A stretch of 64,000 bases of DNA from an uncultured Dorea sp. GTDB lineage: Bacteria; Bacillota; Clostridia; Lachnospirales; Lachnospiraceae. The stretch lies in the NCBI GenBank assembly GCA_910579925.1, contig CAJTVY010000004.1, positions 62,001 to 126,000 on the forward strand, in the 5' to 3' direction. The translations under genes were made by a program, and so were the position numbers. The notes beneath the pieces are model-generated. The model was not told where the DNA came from and searched no databases. It saw only the letters and a list, made by a program, of their open reading frames with translations. Of the stretch, positions 15,961 to 24,805 are shown in pieces (position 1 is the first letter of the stretch; each line of letters starts with the position of its first letter).

Positions 15961-16656
15961 ATGAGTCGGGAATTAAAAATATTAGAAGAGAAGATTGGTT
16001 ACAGGTTTGATAATTTTCATTTGTTGAAGCAGGCGATGATACACAGTTCTTATGCGAATGAGAGGCATCTGTCAAAGCATGAGTGTAATGAGCGTCTGGA
16101 ATTCCTTGGAGACGCCGTGCTGGAACTGGTCTGCAGCGAGTTCCTTTTCTTTGAACACGAACAGATGCCGGAAGGGGAACTTACGAAGACCAGGGCGAGT
16201 ATGGTGTGCGAGCCGGCTCTTGCGTTCTGTGCGAAAGACCTGGATCTGGGCAGATATCTGCTGCTTGGAAAGGGAGAAGATGCCACCGGCGGAAGGATGC
16301 GGGACTCGATCACTTCAGATGCGCTGGAGGCGCTGATTGGTGCGATTTACATGGATGGTGGTTTTGCTAATGCGAAAGAGTTTATCCATCGTTTTATTCT
16401 GAATGATCTTGAGAATAAAACGCTCTTTTTTGATAGCAAGACTATCTTGCAGGAGATCGTTCAGGCTAATTCCAAATCGCCGATCACATACCAGCTGGTC
16501 GGGGAAGAGGGGCCGGATCACGACAAATCTTTCCGGGTGTCAGCGTATATCGGGGAGGAGGAGTATGGGGTCGGTATCGGCCGTACGAAGAAAGGGGCGG
16601 AACAGGTCGCGGCTTACCAGAGTATCTTAAAGCTGCGCAGTAAGAATATAAAGTAG
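15961..16656 (+). CDS. rnc: Ribonuclease III
   Basis: A 231-residue double-strand-specific RNase acting in rRNA maturation and mRNA turnover. The catalytic domain carries the signature NERLEFLGDAVLEL with its metal-binding acidic residues and a second motif SDALEALIGAIYMDGG; a C-terminal dsRNA-binding domain follows (about residues 160-228, ending GVGIGRTKKGAEQVAA). It lies 7 bases before smc. The ribosome binding site (GAGGCG) is weak. Confidence 0.97.
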   Translation: MSRELKILEEKIGYRFDNFHLLKQAMIHSSYANERHLSKHECNERLEFLGDAVLELVCSEFLFFEHEQMPEGELTKTRASMVCEPALAFCAKDLDLGRYLLLGKGEDATGGRMRDSITSDALEALIGAIYMDGGFANAKEFIHRFILNDLENKTLFFDSKTILQEIVQANSKSPITYQLVGEEGPDHDKSFRVSAYIGEEEYGVGIGRTKKGAEQVAAYQSILKLRSKNIK

Positions 16657-16663
16657 GTGGAGA

Positions 16664-19600
16664 ATGTATCTGAAGAGCATAGAAGTGCAGGGATTCAAGT
16701 CGTTTGCACATAAGATAAAATTCGATTTCCATAACGGGATTACGGGGATTGTAGGGCCAAATGGGAGCGGGAAAAGTAATGTAGCGGATGCAGTCCGGTG
16801 GGTCTTAGGCGAGCAGAGAGTCAAGCAGCTTCGGGGAGGCACCATGCAGGATGTAATCTTCTCGGGGACGGAGAACCGCAAACCGTTAAGTTATGCATCC
16901 GTTGCCATTACGCTGGATAATTCTGACCATCAGCTTTCCATTGATTTTGAAGAAGTGACGGTGACAAGAAAATTATACCGGTCAGGGGAGAGCGAGTATC
17001 TCATTAACGGGAGCGGCTGCAGACTTAAGGATGTCAACGAACTGTTTTACGATACGGGTATCGGTAAAGAGGGATATTCGATTATCGGACAGGGCCAGAT
17101 TGACAGAATCTTAAGCGGAAAACCTGAGGAGAGGCGGGAACTGTTTGACGAGGCGGCGGGGATCGTGAAGTTTAAGCGCCGCAAGAATATGTCGGTGAAG
17201 AAGTTAGAGGAGGAACGCCAGAATCTGCTGAGGGTTAACGACATCCTGGCGGAACTTGAGAAGCAGGTAGGTCCGCTGGAACGTCAGGCAGAGACGGCGC
17301 GGGAATATTTAAAAAAGAAGGAAGAACTTAAGACTTACGATATTAATATGTTTCTGCTTGAGACGGAACGTCTGGAGGAACAGGTGCGGGATGTTACCGG
17401 GAAACTTGAAATTGCAAAAGGAGAACTTGAGCAGTCCAGCGGGCAGTATGACGCCATGAAAACGGAGTACGAGACGGTGGAGGAACAGGTTGACGGAATT
17501 GACGCAGCTATCGAGAAGGCGAAGAGCCAGCTAAATGAGACGAATCTGTTGAAACAGCAGTTAGAGAACCAGATTGAACTGCTGAAAGAGCAGATCAACA
17601 GTATGCATATGAATGACGCCCATTATGACCAGCGCGCCAGAACCATTGCTTCCGAGGTGGGGGTACGTGAAGGTCAGCTTAAGGAACTGAGGCGTGAGGA
17701 GGAGGAATTAAGGCGGCAGATTGACGAGCAGACCAGACTTGAGAATCAGGCGAAGGCAGAACTGATTGACGTACAGTCCAGGATTGCTTCTGTCACGGCG
17801 TCCGTGGACCAGCACAAGGACGAGATCATGGAACTTCTGAATAACAGGGCTTCCACCAAGGCGAAGATCCAGAAGTACGATACCATGCTTGAGCAGATCC
17901 AGGTCCGAAGGGCGGGGATGAACCGCCAGATCATAGAGGCCAGGGAAGAGGAAGAGATTCAGGGGAGGAAACTGAATGGATATCAGAAAGAGCTAGAGGA
18001 GATTTCTGGTCAGATAATCGCATTGTCTGAGGAGAACCGTCAGTATGAGGAGAAGATTGCCGTGCTGCAGGAGCAGCTGGCAAAGCAGACGGAGCAGTTC
18101 AGGATCGGACAGACAGCGTACCATCGGGAAGAGTCAAGGCTGGAATCTTTGAAGAATCTTACGGAGCGGTATGACGGTTATGGCAACAGTATCCGTAAGG
18201 TCATGGATTTACGGAGCAGGGAGAAAGGGATCCTTGGGGTGGTTGCCGATCTGATTAAGGTGGACAAGGATTATGAAATTGCGATTGAAACGGCTCTGGG
18301 AGGCAATATTCAGAACATTGTCACTTCAGATGACGACACGGCGAAGCGGATGATCGGATATCTGAAAAAGAACCGTTTCGGGCGGGCGACGTTTCTTCCC
18401 CTAACGAATATTCGTTCTTATGCGGGGAGTATAAAGACGGAGGCTCTTAAAGAACCAGGCGTGGTAGGCACTGCAAATACACTGGTGAAGACAGAGGAAC
18501 AGTACCGGACGCTTGCAGATAATCTTCTGGGGAGAACGCTGGTTGTGGATCACATTGACCAGGGGCTTTCCATTGCGAAGAAGTATAAGCAGACGATAAG
18601 GATCGTTACCCTGGAAGGGGAGCTGATCAATCCGGGAGGTTCCATGACGGGAGGCGCGTTTAAGAATTCCAGCAATCTTCTGAGCCGAAGGCGGGAGATG
18701 GAGGAATTCGAACGGACGGTCAGACAACTGAAAAGAGAGATGGACGAGGTGGAAGCGTCTTCTGATCTGCTGCGAAAAGAACGGACCGGGTATTATGAAA
18801 AGATGGACGAGATCAGCATGAAGCTTCAGAAAGCCTATGTCATTCAGAACACGGCGAAGATGAATGCGGACCAGGCGGCGGCAAAGATTAAAAATGCCAG
18901 GGAACTTGCCGGCAGCCTGGGAGAGGAGGCCGGAAGGCTGGACGGTCAGATTACGGATATTGCCGACAACCAGGAATCTATTAATGTGGAACTGGATACG
19001 TCACAGAGGCTGGAACAGGAACTGACAGAGCAGATTGAACAGGAACAGAAGATTCTGGATGCAGAACACGAGAAAGAGGCTGATAAGGTGAGGCGGACGG
19101 AAGAGATTCATTTGGAGTTCGCAAGCCTTGAGCAGAAATTTACTTTCGTTGACGAGAACGTGAACCGTATCCGGGAGGAGATCGGGAAGTTCCAGGAGGA
19201 GCTTAAGGAACTGGAGAAGAATAAAGGCGGCACTTCCAGGGAGATTGAGGAGAAAGAGAACCAGATCGCAGAACTTCGGGAGACGATTGAGAACTCGAAG
19301 GATCTGTTTGGGGAGATTCAGCTTGAGATCGAGAGGTATAAGAAAGATCGGGAGGAACTGAACCAGAAGCATAAGGAGTTTCTTAAGAACCGGGAAGATC
19401 TGGCGAAACATATGTCGGATCTGGACAAGGAGATTTTTCGTCTGGAGAGCCAGAAGGAGAATTATGAGTCATCTTCGGAAAAGCAGATCAGTTATATGTG
19501 GGAAGAGTATGAGATTACCTATATCCGGGCAAAGGAACTGCGGGATGAGAACCTTACGGACCTGTCGAGGATGAAAAAGCGGATCCAGGATCTGAAAGGA

Positions 19601-20224
19601 GAGATACGTGGACTTGGGAATGTCAATGTCAATGCCATTGAGGAATATAAGAGTGTTTCGGAACGGTATGAGTTCTTAAAAGGCCAGCATGACGATCTGG
19701 TGGAAGCTGAGGCGACCCTGGAACAGATCATTGAGGAACTGGATACGGCCATGAGAAAGCAGTTCCGGGAGCAGTTTGCCAGGATTGCCAGTGAATTCGA
19801 CCAGGTGTTTAAGGAACTGTTCGGCGGCGGAAAGGGTACGCTGGAACTGATGGATGACGAGGATATCCTGGAGGCGGGAGTTAAGATTATCGCCCAGCCG
19901 CCGGGGAAGAAGCTGCAGAATATGATGCAGCTTTCCGGCGGAGAGAAGGCGCTGACGGCGATTTCTCTGCTGTTCGCAATCCAGAATCTGAAACCGTCCC
20001 CGTTCTGCCTGCTGGATGAGATCGAGGCGGCGCTGGATGATAATAATGTGGTCAGATTTGCGGGATATCTGCATAAGCTGACGAAAAGCACGCAGTTTAT
20101 CGTGATTACCCATAGAAGGGGGACCATGACGGCGGCGGACAGACTGTATGGGATTACTATGCAGGAGAAGGGAATTTCTACGCTGGTGTCGGTAAGCCTT
20201 CTGGAGGAAGAACTGGATGCGTAA
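16664..20224 (+). CDS. smc: Chromosome segregation protein SMC
   Basis: A 1186-residue condensin ATPase that loops and compacts the chromosome with ScpA and ScpB. Walker A (GIVGPNGSGKSN) is near residue 32. Two long coiled coils flank a hinge (about residues 510-640, with GVVADLIKVDKDYEIAIETA). The C-terminal head has the signature LSGGEKAL and Walker B FCLLDEIEAALDD. Length is normal and the frame is intact. It is coupled to rnc and ftsY with short gaps. Confidence 0.98.
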   Translation: MYLKSIEVQGFKSFAHKIKFDFHNGITGIVGPNGSGKSNVADAVRWVLGEQRVKQLRGGTMQDVIFSGTENRKPLSYASVAITLDNSDHQLSIDFEEVTVTRKLYRSGESEYLINGSGCRLKDVNELFYDTGIGKEGYSIIGQGQIDRILSGKPEERRELFDEAAGIVKFKRRKNMSVKKLEEERQNLLRVNDILAELEKQVGPLERQAETAREYLKKKEELKTYDINMFLLETERLEEQVRDVTGKLEIAKGELEQSSGQYDAMKTEYETVEEQVDGIDAAIEKAKSQLNETNLLKQQLENQIELLKEQINSMHMNDAHYDQRARTIASEVGVREGQLKELRREEEELRRQIDEQTRLENQAKAELIDVQSRIASVTASVDQHKDEIMELLNNRASTKAKIQKYDTMLEQIQVRRAGMNRQIIEAREEEEIQGRKLNGYQKELEEISGQIIALSEENRQYEEKIAVLQEQLAKQTEQFRIGQTAYHREESRLESLKNLTERYDGYGNSIRKVMDLRSREKGILGVVADLIKVDKDYEIAIETALGGNIQNIVTSDDDTAKRMIGYLKKNRFGRATFLPLTNIRSYAGSIKTEALKEPGVVGTANTLVKTEEQYRTLADNLLGRTLVVDHIDQGLSIAKKYKQTIRIVTLEGELINPGGSMTGGAFKNSSNLLSRRREMEEFERTVRQLKREMDEVEASSDLLRKERTGYYEKMDEISMKLQKAYVIQNTAKMNADQAAAKIKNARELAGSLGEEAGRLDGQITDIADNQESINVELDTSQRLEQELTEQIEQEQKILDAEHEKEADKVRRTEEIHLEFASLEQKFTFVDENVNRIREEIGKFQEELKELEKNKGGTSREIEEKENQIAELRETIENSKDLFGEIQLEIERYKKDREELNQKHKEFLKNREDLAKHMSDLDKEIFRLESQKENYESSSEKQISYMWEEYEITYIRAKELRDENLTDLSRMKKRIQDLKGEIRGLGNVNVNAIEEYKSVSERYEFLKGQHDDLVEAEATLEQIIEELDTAMRKQFREQFARIASEFDQVFKELFGGGKGTLELMDDEDILEAGVKIIAQPPGKKLQNMMQLSGGEKALTAISLLFAIQNLKPSPFCLLDEIEAALDDNNVVRFAGYLHKLTKSTQFIVITHRRGTMTAADRLYGITMQEKGISTLVSVSLLEEELDA

Positions 20225-20245
20225 ATGGTTTTATAGGAGGTAGTG

Positions 20246-21202
20246 ATGGCTGAGGAGCAGAAGGAGAAGGTTGGTTTTTTTAAGCGTCTGGTGCAGGGGC
20301 TTGGAAAGACAAGGGATAATATTGTGTCCGGGATGGACAGTATCTTTCATGGTTTTTCTCATATTGACGATGATTTTTATGAGGAACTGGAGGAAGTTCT
20401 CATTATGGGAGATCTGGGGGTACAGGCGACGTATGATATCCTGGATGACTTAAAGGCAAAGGTAAAGGCGCAGCATATTAAGGAGCCAATGCAGTGCAGA
20501 GAACTACTGATTGAGAGCATCAAGGAGCAGATGGACGTAGGTGAGACAGCCTATGATTTTGAAGAGAAGACGTCAGTGGTTCTGGTAATCGGAGTTAATG
20601 GCGTGGGAAAAACCACTACTATTGGGAAGCTTGCGGGGAAACTTAAGGCCCAGAACAAGAAGGTGGTGCTTGCGGCGGCAGATACGTTCCGTGCGGCGGC
20701 AGGAGAACAGTTGAAAGAGTGGGCTAACCGTGCCCAGGCAGATCTGATCGGAGGGCAGGAAGGTTCGGATCCGGCTTCGGTCGTCTATGATGCGGTGGCT
20801 TCCGCCAGGGCGAGGCATGCGGATGTGTTGTTGTGCGATACGGCAGGAAGGCTTCATAATAAGAAGAATCTGATGGAAGAACTTAGGAAGATGAACCGGA
20901 TTATTGACCGAGAGTTTCCGGAAGCTTACAGGGAGACACTGGTGGTACTGGATGCAACTACGGGGCAGAATGCGCTGCAGCAGGCGAAAGAGTTCAATGA
21001 GGTTGCGGACATTACGGGAATAGTACTGACGAAGATGGACGGGACGGCCAAGGGCGGTATTGCGGTGGCTATTCATGCAGAACTGGGGATTCCGGTGAAA
21101 TATATCGGTGTCGGAGAGTCCATTGATGATCTCCAGAAATTTGATGCAGATACCTTTGTACGGGCGTTGTTTGCTTCTGGGGAAGAAGGGGCAGATGTGT
21201 AA
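20246..21202 (+). CDS. ftsY: Signal recognition particle receptor FtsY
   Basis: A 318-residue GTPase that docks SRP-ribosome complexes at the membrane. The N domain (residues 1-105) is followed by the G domain with GVNGVGKTTTIGKL, DTFRAAAGEQL, DTAGRLHNK and TKMDGTAKGG. It lacks the long acidic A domain of E. coli FtsY, as is usual in Firmicutes. The start is the ATG at 20246, 5 bases after AGGAGG; the GTG at 20243 is too close. It ends the plsX-to-ftsY block. Confidence 0.97.
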   Translation: MAEEQKEKVGFFKRLVQGLGKTRDNIVSGMDSIFHGFSHIDDDFYEELEEVLIMGDLGVQATYDILDDLKAKVKAQHIKEPMQCRELLIESIKEQMDVGETAYDFEEKTSVVLVIGVNGVGKTTTIGKLAGKLKAQNKKVVLAAADTFRAAAGEQLKEWANRAQADLIGGQEGSDPASVVYDAVASARARHADVLLCDTAGRLHNKKNLMEELRKMNRIIDREFPEAYRETLVVLDATTGQNALQQAKEFNEVADITGIVLTKMDGTAKGGIAVAIHAELGIPVKYIGVGESIDDLQKFDADTFVRALFASGEEGADV

Positions 21203-21286
21203 GCTTTTCAATGGCCTGAGTCCGTGTCAGATCGTTGTCTGATACAGGAAATGATAGAAAGAAATAATATAGAGGAGGAATCAGAT

Positions 21287-22501
21287 ATGTTTACGCTTGA
21301 AAAATTTGAGCAGGCAAGTGATCTTGTGAAGAATGTCACAAATCCGACAAAACTAATATACAGTGAATATCTAAGCCGGGAGACAGGCGGAAGGATTTAC
21401 CTGAAACCGGAGAATATGCAGGAGACAGGCGCATATAAGGTGAGAGGAGCTTATTATAAGATCAGTACCATGAGTGAGGAAGCCCGTTCGAAAGGTCTGA
21501 TTACTGCTTCGGCGGGGAACCATGCTCAGGGCGTTGCCTATGCTGCGCAGAAATTTGGCTGTAAAGTGGTCATCGTTATGCCGACGGTTACGCCGTTAAT
21601 CAAGGTCAACCGCACGAAGAATTATGGTGCAGAAGTGATCCTTCATGGAGATGTGTATGACGATGCCTGCGAGTATGCGGTGAAGCTGGCCGAGGAGAAA
21701 GGATATACCTTTGTCCATCCTTTTGATGACCCGGATATCGCTACCGGGCAGGGAACCATCGCCATGGAGATTGTACAGGAGCTACCGACCGTGGACTATA
21801 TTCTGGCTCCTGTGGGGGGCGGCGGCCTGATTACCGGAGTGTCTGTTCTTGCTAAAATGCTGAATCCCAAGATCCAGGTGATTGGCGTGGAGCCGTCCCA
21901 GGCGGCCAGCATGACCATGGCTCTGGCTTCCGGGGAGCCGGTGACGCTGGATAACGCCAACACGATAGCAGACGGCACGGCGGTCAAGCGGGTGGGTGAG
22001 AAGATTTTCCCATATGCACAGGAGAATATTGACCGTATGCTGACGGTGGAGGATGACGAGCTGATTGGAGTTTTCCTTGATCTGGTAGAGAACCACAAGA
22101 TGGTGGTGGAGAATTCAGGACTCTTAACGGTTGCGGCGCTGAAGCAGCTTGATCTGAAGGGGAAGAAGGCTGTCGCTATTTTAAGCGGCGGTAACATGGA
22201 TGTGATTACCATGTCTTCTATTGTACAGCATGGGCTGATTCAGCGGGACCGGATTTTCTCTGTGTCTGTGCTGCTTCCGGATAAGCCGGGTGAACTGGTG
22301 CGGGTTGCGGCAACCATTGCGGATGCCCAGGGAAATGTCATCAAGCTTGAGCATAATCAGTTCGTCAGCACCAACCGCAATGCGGCGGTGGAGCTTCGTA
22401 TCACCATGGAGGCATTTGGGACAGAACATAAGAATGAGATTATGAAGGCCTTGGAGGACGAAGGATTCCGGCCAAGGGAGATTGGGGCGAAGCTGTATTA
22501 G
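21287..22501 (+). CDS. ilvA: Threonine ammonia-lyase
   Basis: A PLP enzyme turning threonine into 2-oxobutyrate and ammonia, for isoleucine synthesis or threonine catabolism. At 404 residues it has the PLP lysine in ETGAYKVRGAYYK, the SAGNHAQG phosphate-loop motif, a glycine-rich GGGGLITG and a C-terminal single ACT-like domain (about residues 330-404: VSVLLPDKPGELVRVAATIA). This short architecture is the TdcB/IlvA form common in Firmicutes, not the double-ACT E. coli IlvA. The start is the ATG at 21287, with GAGGAGG 7 bases before it; upstream in-frame codons lack a site. Confidence 0.93.
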   Translation: MFTLEKFEQASDLVKNVTNPTKLIYSEYLSRETGGRIYLKPENMQETGAYKVRGAYYKISTMSEEARSKGLITASAGNHAQGVAYAAQKFGCKVVIVMPTVTPLIKVNRTKNYGAEVILHGDVYDDACEYAVKLAEEKGYTFVHPFDDPDIATGQGTIAMEIVQELPTVDYILAPVGGGGLITGVSVLAKMLNPKIQVIGVEPSQAASMTMALASGEPVTLDNANTIADGTAVKRVGEKIFPYAQENIDRMLTVEDDELIGVFLDLVENHKMVVENSGLLTVAALKQLDLKGKKAVAILSGGNMDVITMSSIVQHGLIQRDRIFSVSVLLPDKPGELVRVAATIADAQGNVIKLEHNQFVSTNRNAAVELRITMEAFGTEHKNEIMKALEDEGFRPREIGAKLY

Positions 22502-22514
22502 ATTCGCTTCATAA

Positions 22515-22545
22515 GGGAGACAATTTCTGTCTCCCAATTTTATTG
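22515..22545 (+). terminator. Rho-independent terminator after ilvA
   Basis: A perfect 8-base-pair stem GGGAGACA with TGTCTCCC around ATTTC, followed by AATTTTATTG. Confidence 0.75.
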
Positions 22546-22586
22546 TCTCTTTTTATGTTTGATTAGTCTTTCTGGTAATTTTTCTC

Positions 22587-22615
22587 TTGACAAAAAATGT
22601 ATAATTGTATACAAT
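22587..22615 (+). promoter_or_regulatory. Promoter of the Re-citrate synthase-gntR-icd operon
   Basis: A consensus TTGACA (22587-22592), an exact 17-base spacer and TACAAT (22610-22615). The -10 lies inside a long perfect palindrome. Confidence 0.85.
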
Positions 22616-22621
22616 TATACA
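22598..22621. promoter_or_regulatory. 24-base perfect palindrome, probable GntR operator
   Basis: A perfect 24-base inverted repeat centred on TTGTATACAA, covering the spacer and -10 of the promoter. FCD-type GntR regulators commonly bind short palindromes of the form TNGTATACNA, and such a regulator is the second gene of this operon, so negative autoregulation is the simplest reading. Confidence 0.75.
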
Positions 22622-22672
22622 CGTTGATAGAAAGGTTGAACTAAAAGATATGACACGAAGGAGATGACATCT

Positions 22673-24064
22673 ATGGAAAACAGGAAAGTGTACCTGAACG
22701 AACATACCAATCTGCTGCAGTTAGAAGAGCATATGTATCCGCTGGTGGATGTAAAGAATCCCAATGTTTTTCGCAATCTGTTCCGTTATGACGAGATCCC
22801 GAAGATTGCGTTTAATGATCGTATTGTACCCCACAGTATGCCGGACGAGATCTGGATTACGGATACTACGTTCCGGGATGGCCAGCAGTCAAGAGCGCCA
22901 TACAGTACGGAGCAGATTGTGAGGATTTATGAATATTTCCATAGGCTTGGCGGACCGAAAGGGAAGATTAAGCAGTGCGAATTCTTCCTATATAGTAAGA
23001 AGGATCGGGATGCGGTGTATCAGTGTATGGAAAAGGGGTATGAATTTCCAGAGATTACAAGCTGGATCCGCGCCAGCAGGAAGGATTTTGAGCTGGTTAA
23101 GGAAATCGGAATGAAGGAGACGGGAATTCTGGTCAGTTGTTCGGATTATCATATCTTTTATAAATTAAAAATGACGAGACGGGAATGTATGGAACATTAT
23201 CTGTCGGTTGTCCGGGAGTGTCTGGAGACAGGAGTCAGTCCCAGATGTCATCTGGAGGATATTACCAGGTCGGATATCTATGGGTTTGTGATTCCTTTCT
23301 GCCTGGAATTGATGAAGCTGATGGAAGAGTATCAGATTCCGGTCAAGATCCGTGTCTGTGATACGATGGGATACGGGGTAAATTATCCGGGGGCTGTGAT
23401 ACCGAGATCCATACCGGGGATTATCTACGGGATCCGTGTTCATGCGGGAGTTCCCAGTGAACTGATCGAATTTCACGGCCATAACGATTTCTATAAGGCG
23501 GTCAGCAATTCGTCTACCGCATGGCTCTATGGGGCAGGCGGGGTGAACTGTTCCCTCTTTGGGATTGGGGAGCGTACCGGTAATACGCCGCTTGAGGCAA
23601 TGGTGTTCGAATATGCGCAGCTTCGGGGAACACTGGATGGTATGGATACCACGGTAATTACAGAACTTTCCGAGTATTATGAGAAAGAGATTGGTTACAG
23701 AGTGCCATCGAGGACGCCGTTTGTGGGAAGTAATTTTAACGTGACGCGGGCAGGGATCCATGCGGACGGTCTGTTGAAAAATGAGGAGATTTATAATGTA
23801 TTTGATACGGATAAGTTTCTGAACCGCCCGCCGCTGGTGACCGTGTCTAATACGTCCGGGCTTGCAGGGATTGCCCACTGGATCAATACCTATTTCCATC
23901 TTCCGGAAGGAAAGCAGGTGGATAAGAATACGGAAATAGTTGCCATGGTAAAGGCCTGGGTAGACAAGGAATACGAGGATGGGCGTGTGACGGTTCTGAC
24001 GGATGAAGAACTGCTTAAGGTAATTGAGGAGGCTGCACGGCAGACAGGTTGTGAACTGGTTTGA
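22673..24064 (+). CDS. Probable Re-citrate synthase (DRE-TIM / HMG-CoA-lyase-like family)
   Basis: A 463-residue member of the 2-isopropylmalate synthase superfamily, with ITDTTFRDGQQSRAPYSTEQ near the N-terminus, the metal site EFHGHNDFYKA and a glycine-rich GAGGVNCSLFGIGERTGN. True LeuA is longer and carries a C-terminal leucine-sensing domain, not seen here. In clostridia, Re-citrate synthases belong to this family and lie beside aconitase and isocitrate dehydrogenase; icd is two genes downstream, so citrate formation from oxaloacetate and acetyl-CoA is the best call. The start is the ATG at 22673, 9 bases after AAGGAG; the ATG at 22664 abuts it. Homocitrate or citramalate synthase remain alternatives. 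Confidence 0.75.
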   Translation: MENRKVYLNEHTNLLQLEEHMYPLVDVKNPNVFRNLFRYDEIPKIAFNDRIVPHSMPDEIWITDTTFRDGQQSRAPYSTEQIVRIYEYFHRLGGPKGKIKQCEFFLYSKKDRDAVYQCMEKGYEFPEITSWIRASRKDFELVKEIGMKETGILVSCSDYHIFYKLKMTRRECMEHYLSVVRECLETGVSPRCHLEDITRSDIYGFVIPFCLELMKLMEEYQIPVKIRVCDTMGYGVNYPGAVIPRSIPGIIYGIRVHAGVPSELIEFHGHNDFYKAVSNSSTAWLYGAGGVNCSLFGIGERTGNTPLEAMVFEYAQLRGTLDGMDTTVITELSEYYEKEIGYRVPSRTPFVGSNFNVTRAGIHADGLLKNEEIYNVFDTDKFLNRPPLVTVSNTSGLAGIAHWINTYFHLPEGKQVDKNTEIVAMVKAWVDKEYEDGRVTVLTDEELLKVIEEAARQTGCELV

Positions 24065-24107
24065 GATTTTGTTCAGCCAGAAAGATAGGAGAGAAGGAAA
24101 ATAAGGG

Positions 24108-24767
24108 ATGGAAGAGTATCAGGATCGGTCGTTGCGGGGCAGGGTGTTTCGCAGGCTGCGGGAGGACATCTTGTCAGGGGTCTACCAGGAACATGAGGAA
24201 TTGCGGGAGATTACGATTGGAGAGGAACTGGGGGTCAGCAGGACTCCGGTAAGGGAGGCCCTGCGGCAGCTCGAACTGGAGGGGCTGGTGACGATCGTTC
24301 CCAATAAGGGAGCCTATGTGACCGGGATCACCCGTAAAGATGTGGCAGATATTTATGGAATCCGTTCTATGCTGGAAGGAATGTGCGCCCGGCGGGCCAC
24401 GGAGCATATTACAGAAAAGCAGATTGAAGAACTGGAAGAAGTGCTGCTTTTGTCGGAATTTCATCTGCGTAAGAGCAGCAAAGAGCAGGCGGAACAGGTA
24501 ACGGAGCTTGACGGAAAGTTCCATAAGATTCTGTATGAAGCTTCCGACAGCCGGATCCTGGAGCATGTGCTGTCGGACTTTCATAAATATGTACAGATGG
24601 CGAGGGCAATGTCCGTAGGGGAGAAGAACCGGGCGAAGAAATCAATTAAGGAGCATCGGGAGATTCTGGAGGCCATCAAAAAGCGCGATGGAGATCTTGC
24701 AGAGAGGCTTGCTAACCGGCATATTCTGAATGTAATGGAGAATCTGCATCTGGCGAAAGATAACTGA
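24108..24767 (+). CDS. GntR family regulator, FCD subfamily
   Basis: A 219-residue regulator: an N-terminal winged helix (about residues 8-75: LREITIGEELGVSRTPVREA then LVTIVPNKGAYV) and an all-helical FCD ligand domain whose conserved Asp and His residues usually bind a metal and a small carboxylate. It lies between the Re-citrate synthase candidate and icd, all on one strand, so it most likely controls this operon through the palindrome at 22598-22621. A tricarboxylate or 2-oxoglutarate is a natural ligand guess, not shown by the sequence. Confidence 0.92.
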   Translation: MEEYQDRSLRGRVFRRLREDILSGVYQEHEELREITIGEELGVSRTPVREALRQLELEGLVTIVPNKGAYVTGITRKDVADIYGIRSMLEGMCARRATEHITEKQIEELEEVLLLSEFHLRKSSKEQAEQVTELDGKFHKILYEASDSRILEHVLSDFHKYVQMARAMSVGEKNRAKKSIKEHREILEAIKKRDGDLAERLANRHILNVMENLHLAKDN

Positions 24768-24805
24768 AAGTATCAATTTGATCAATCAATAGGAGGTATT
24801 TTAAC

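Noticed and set aside
16664..20224. Several long open frames on the opposite strand of smc, spoIIIE and metY.
   Set aside because: They lie entirely within strongly supported genes, have no ribosome binding sites and encode low-complexity or basic strings typical of antisense frames of GC-rich third positions.
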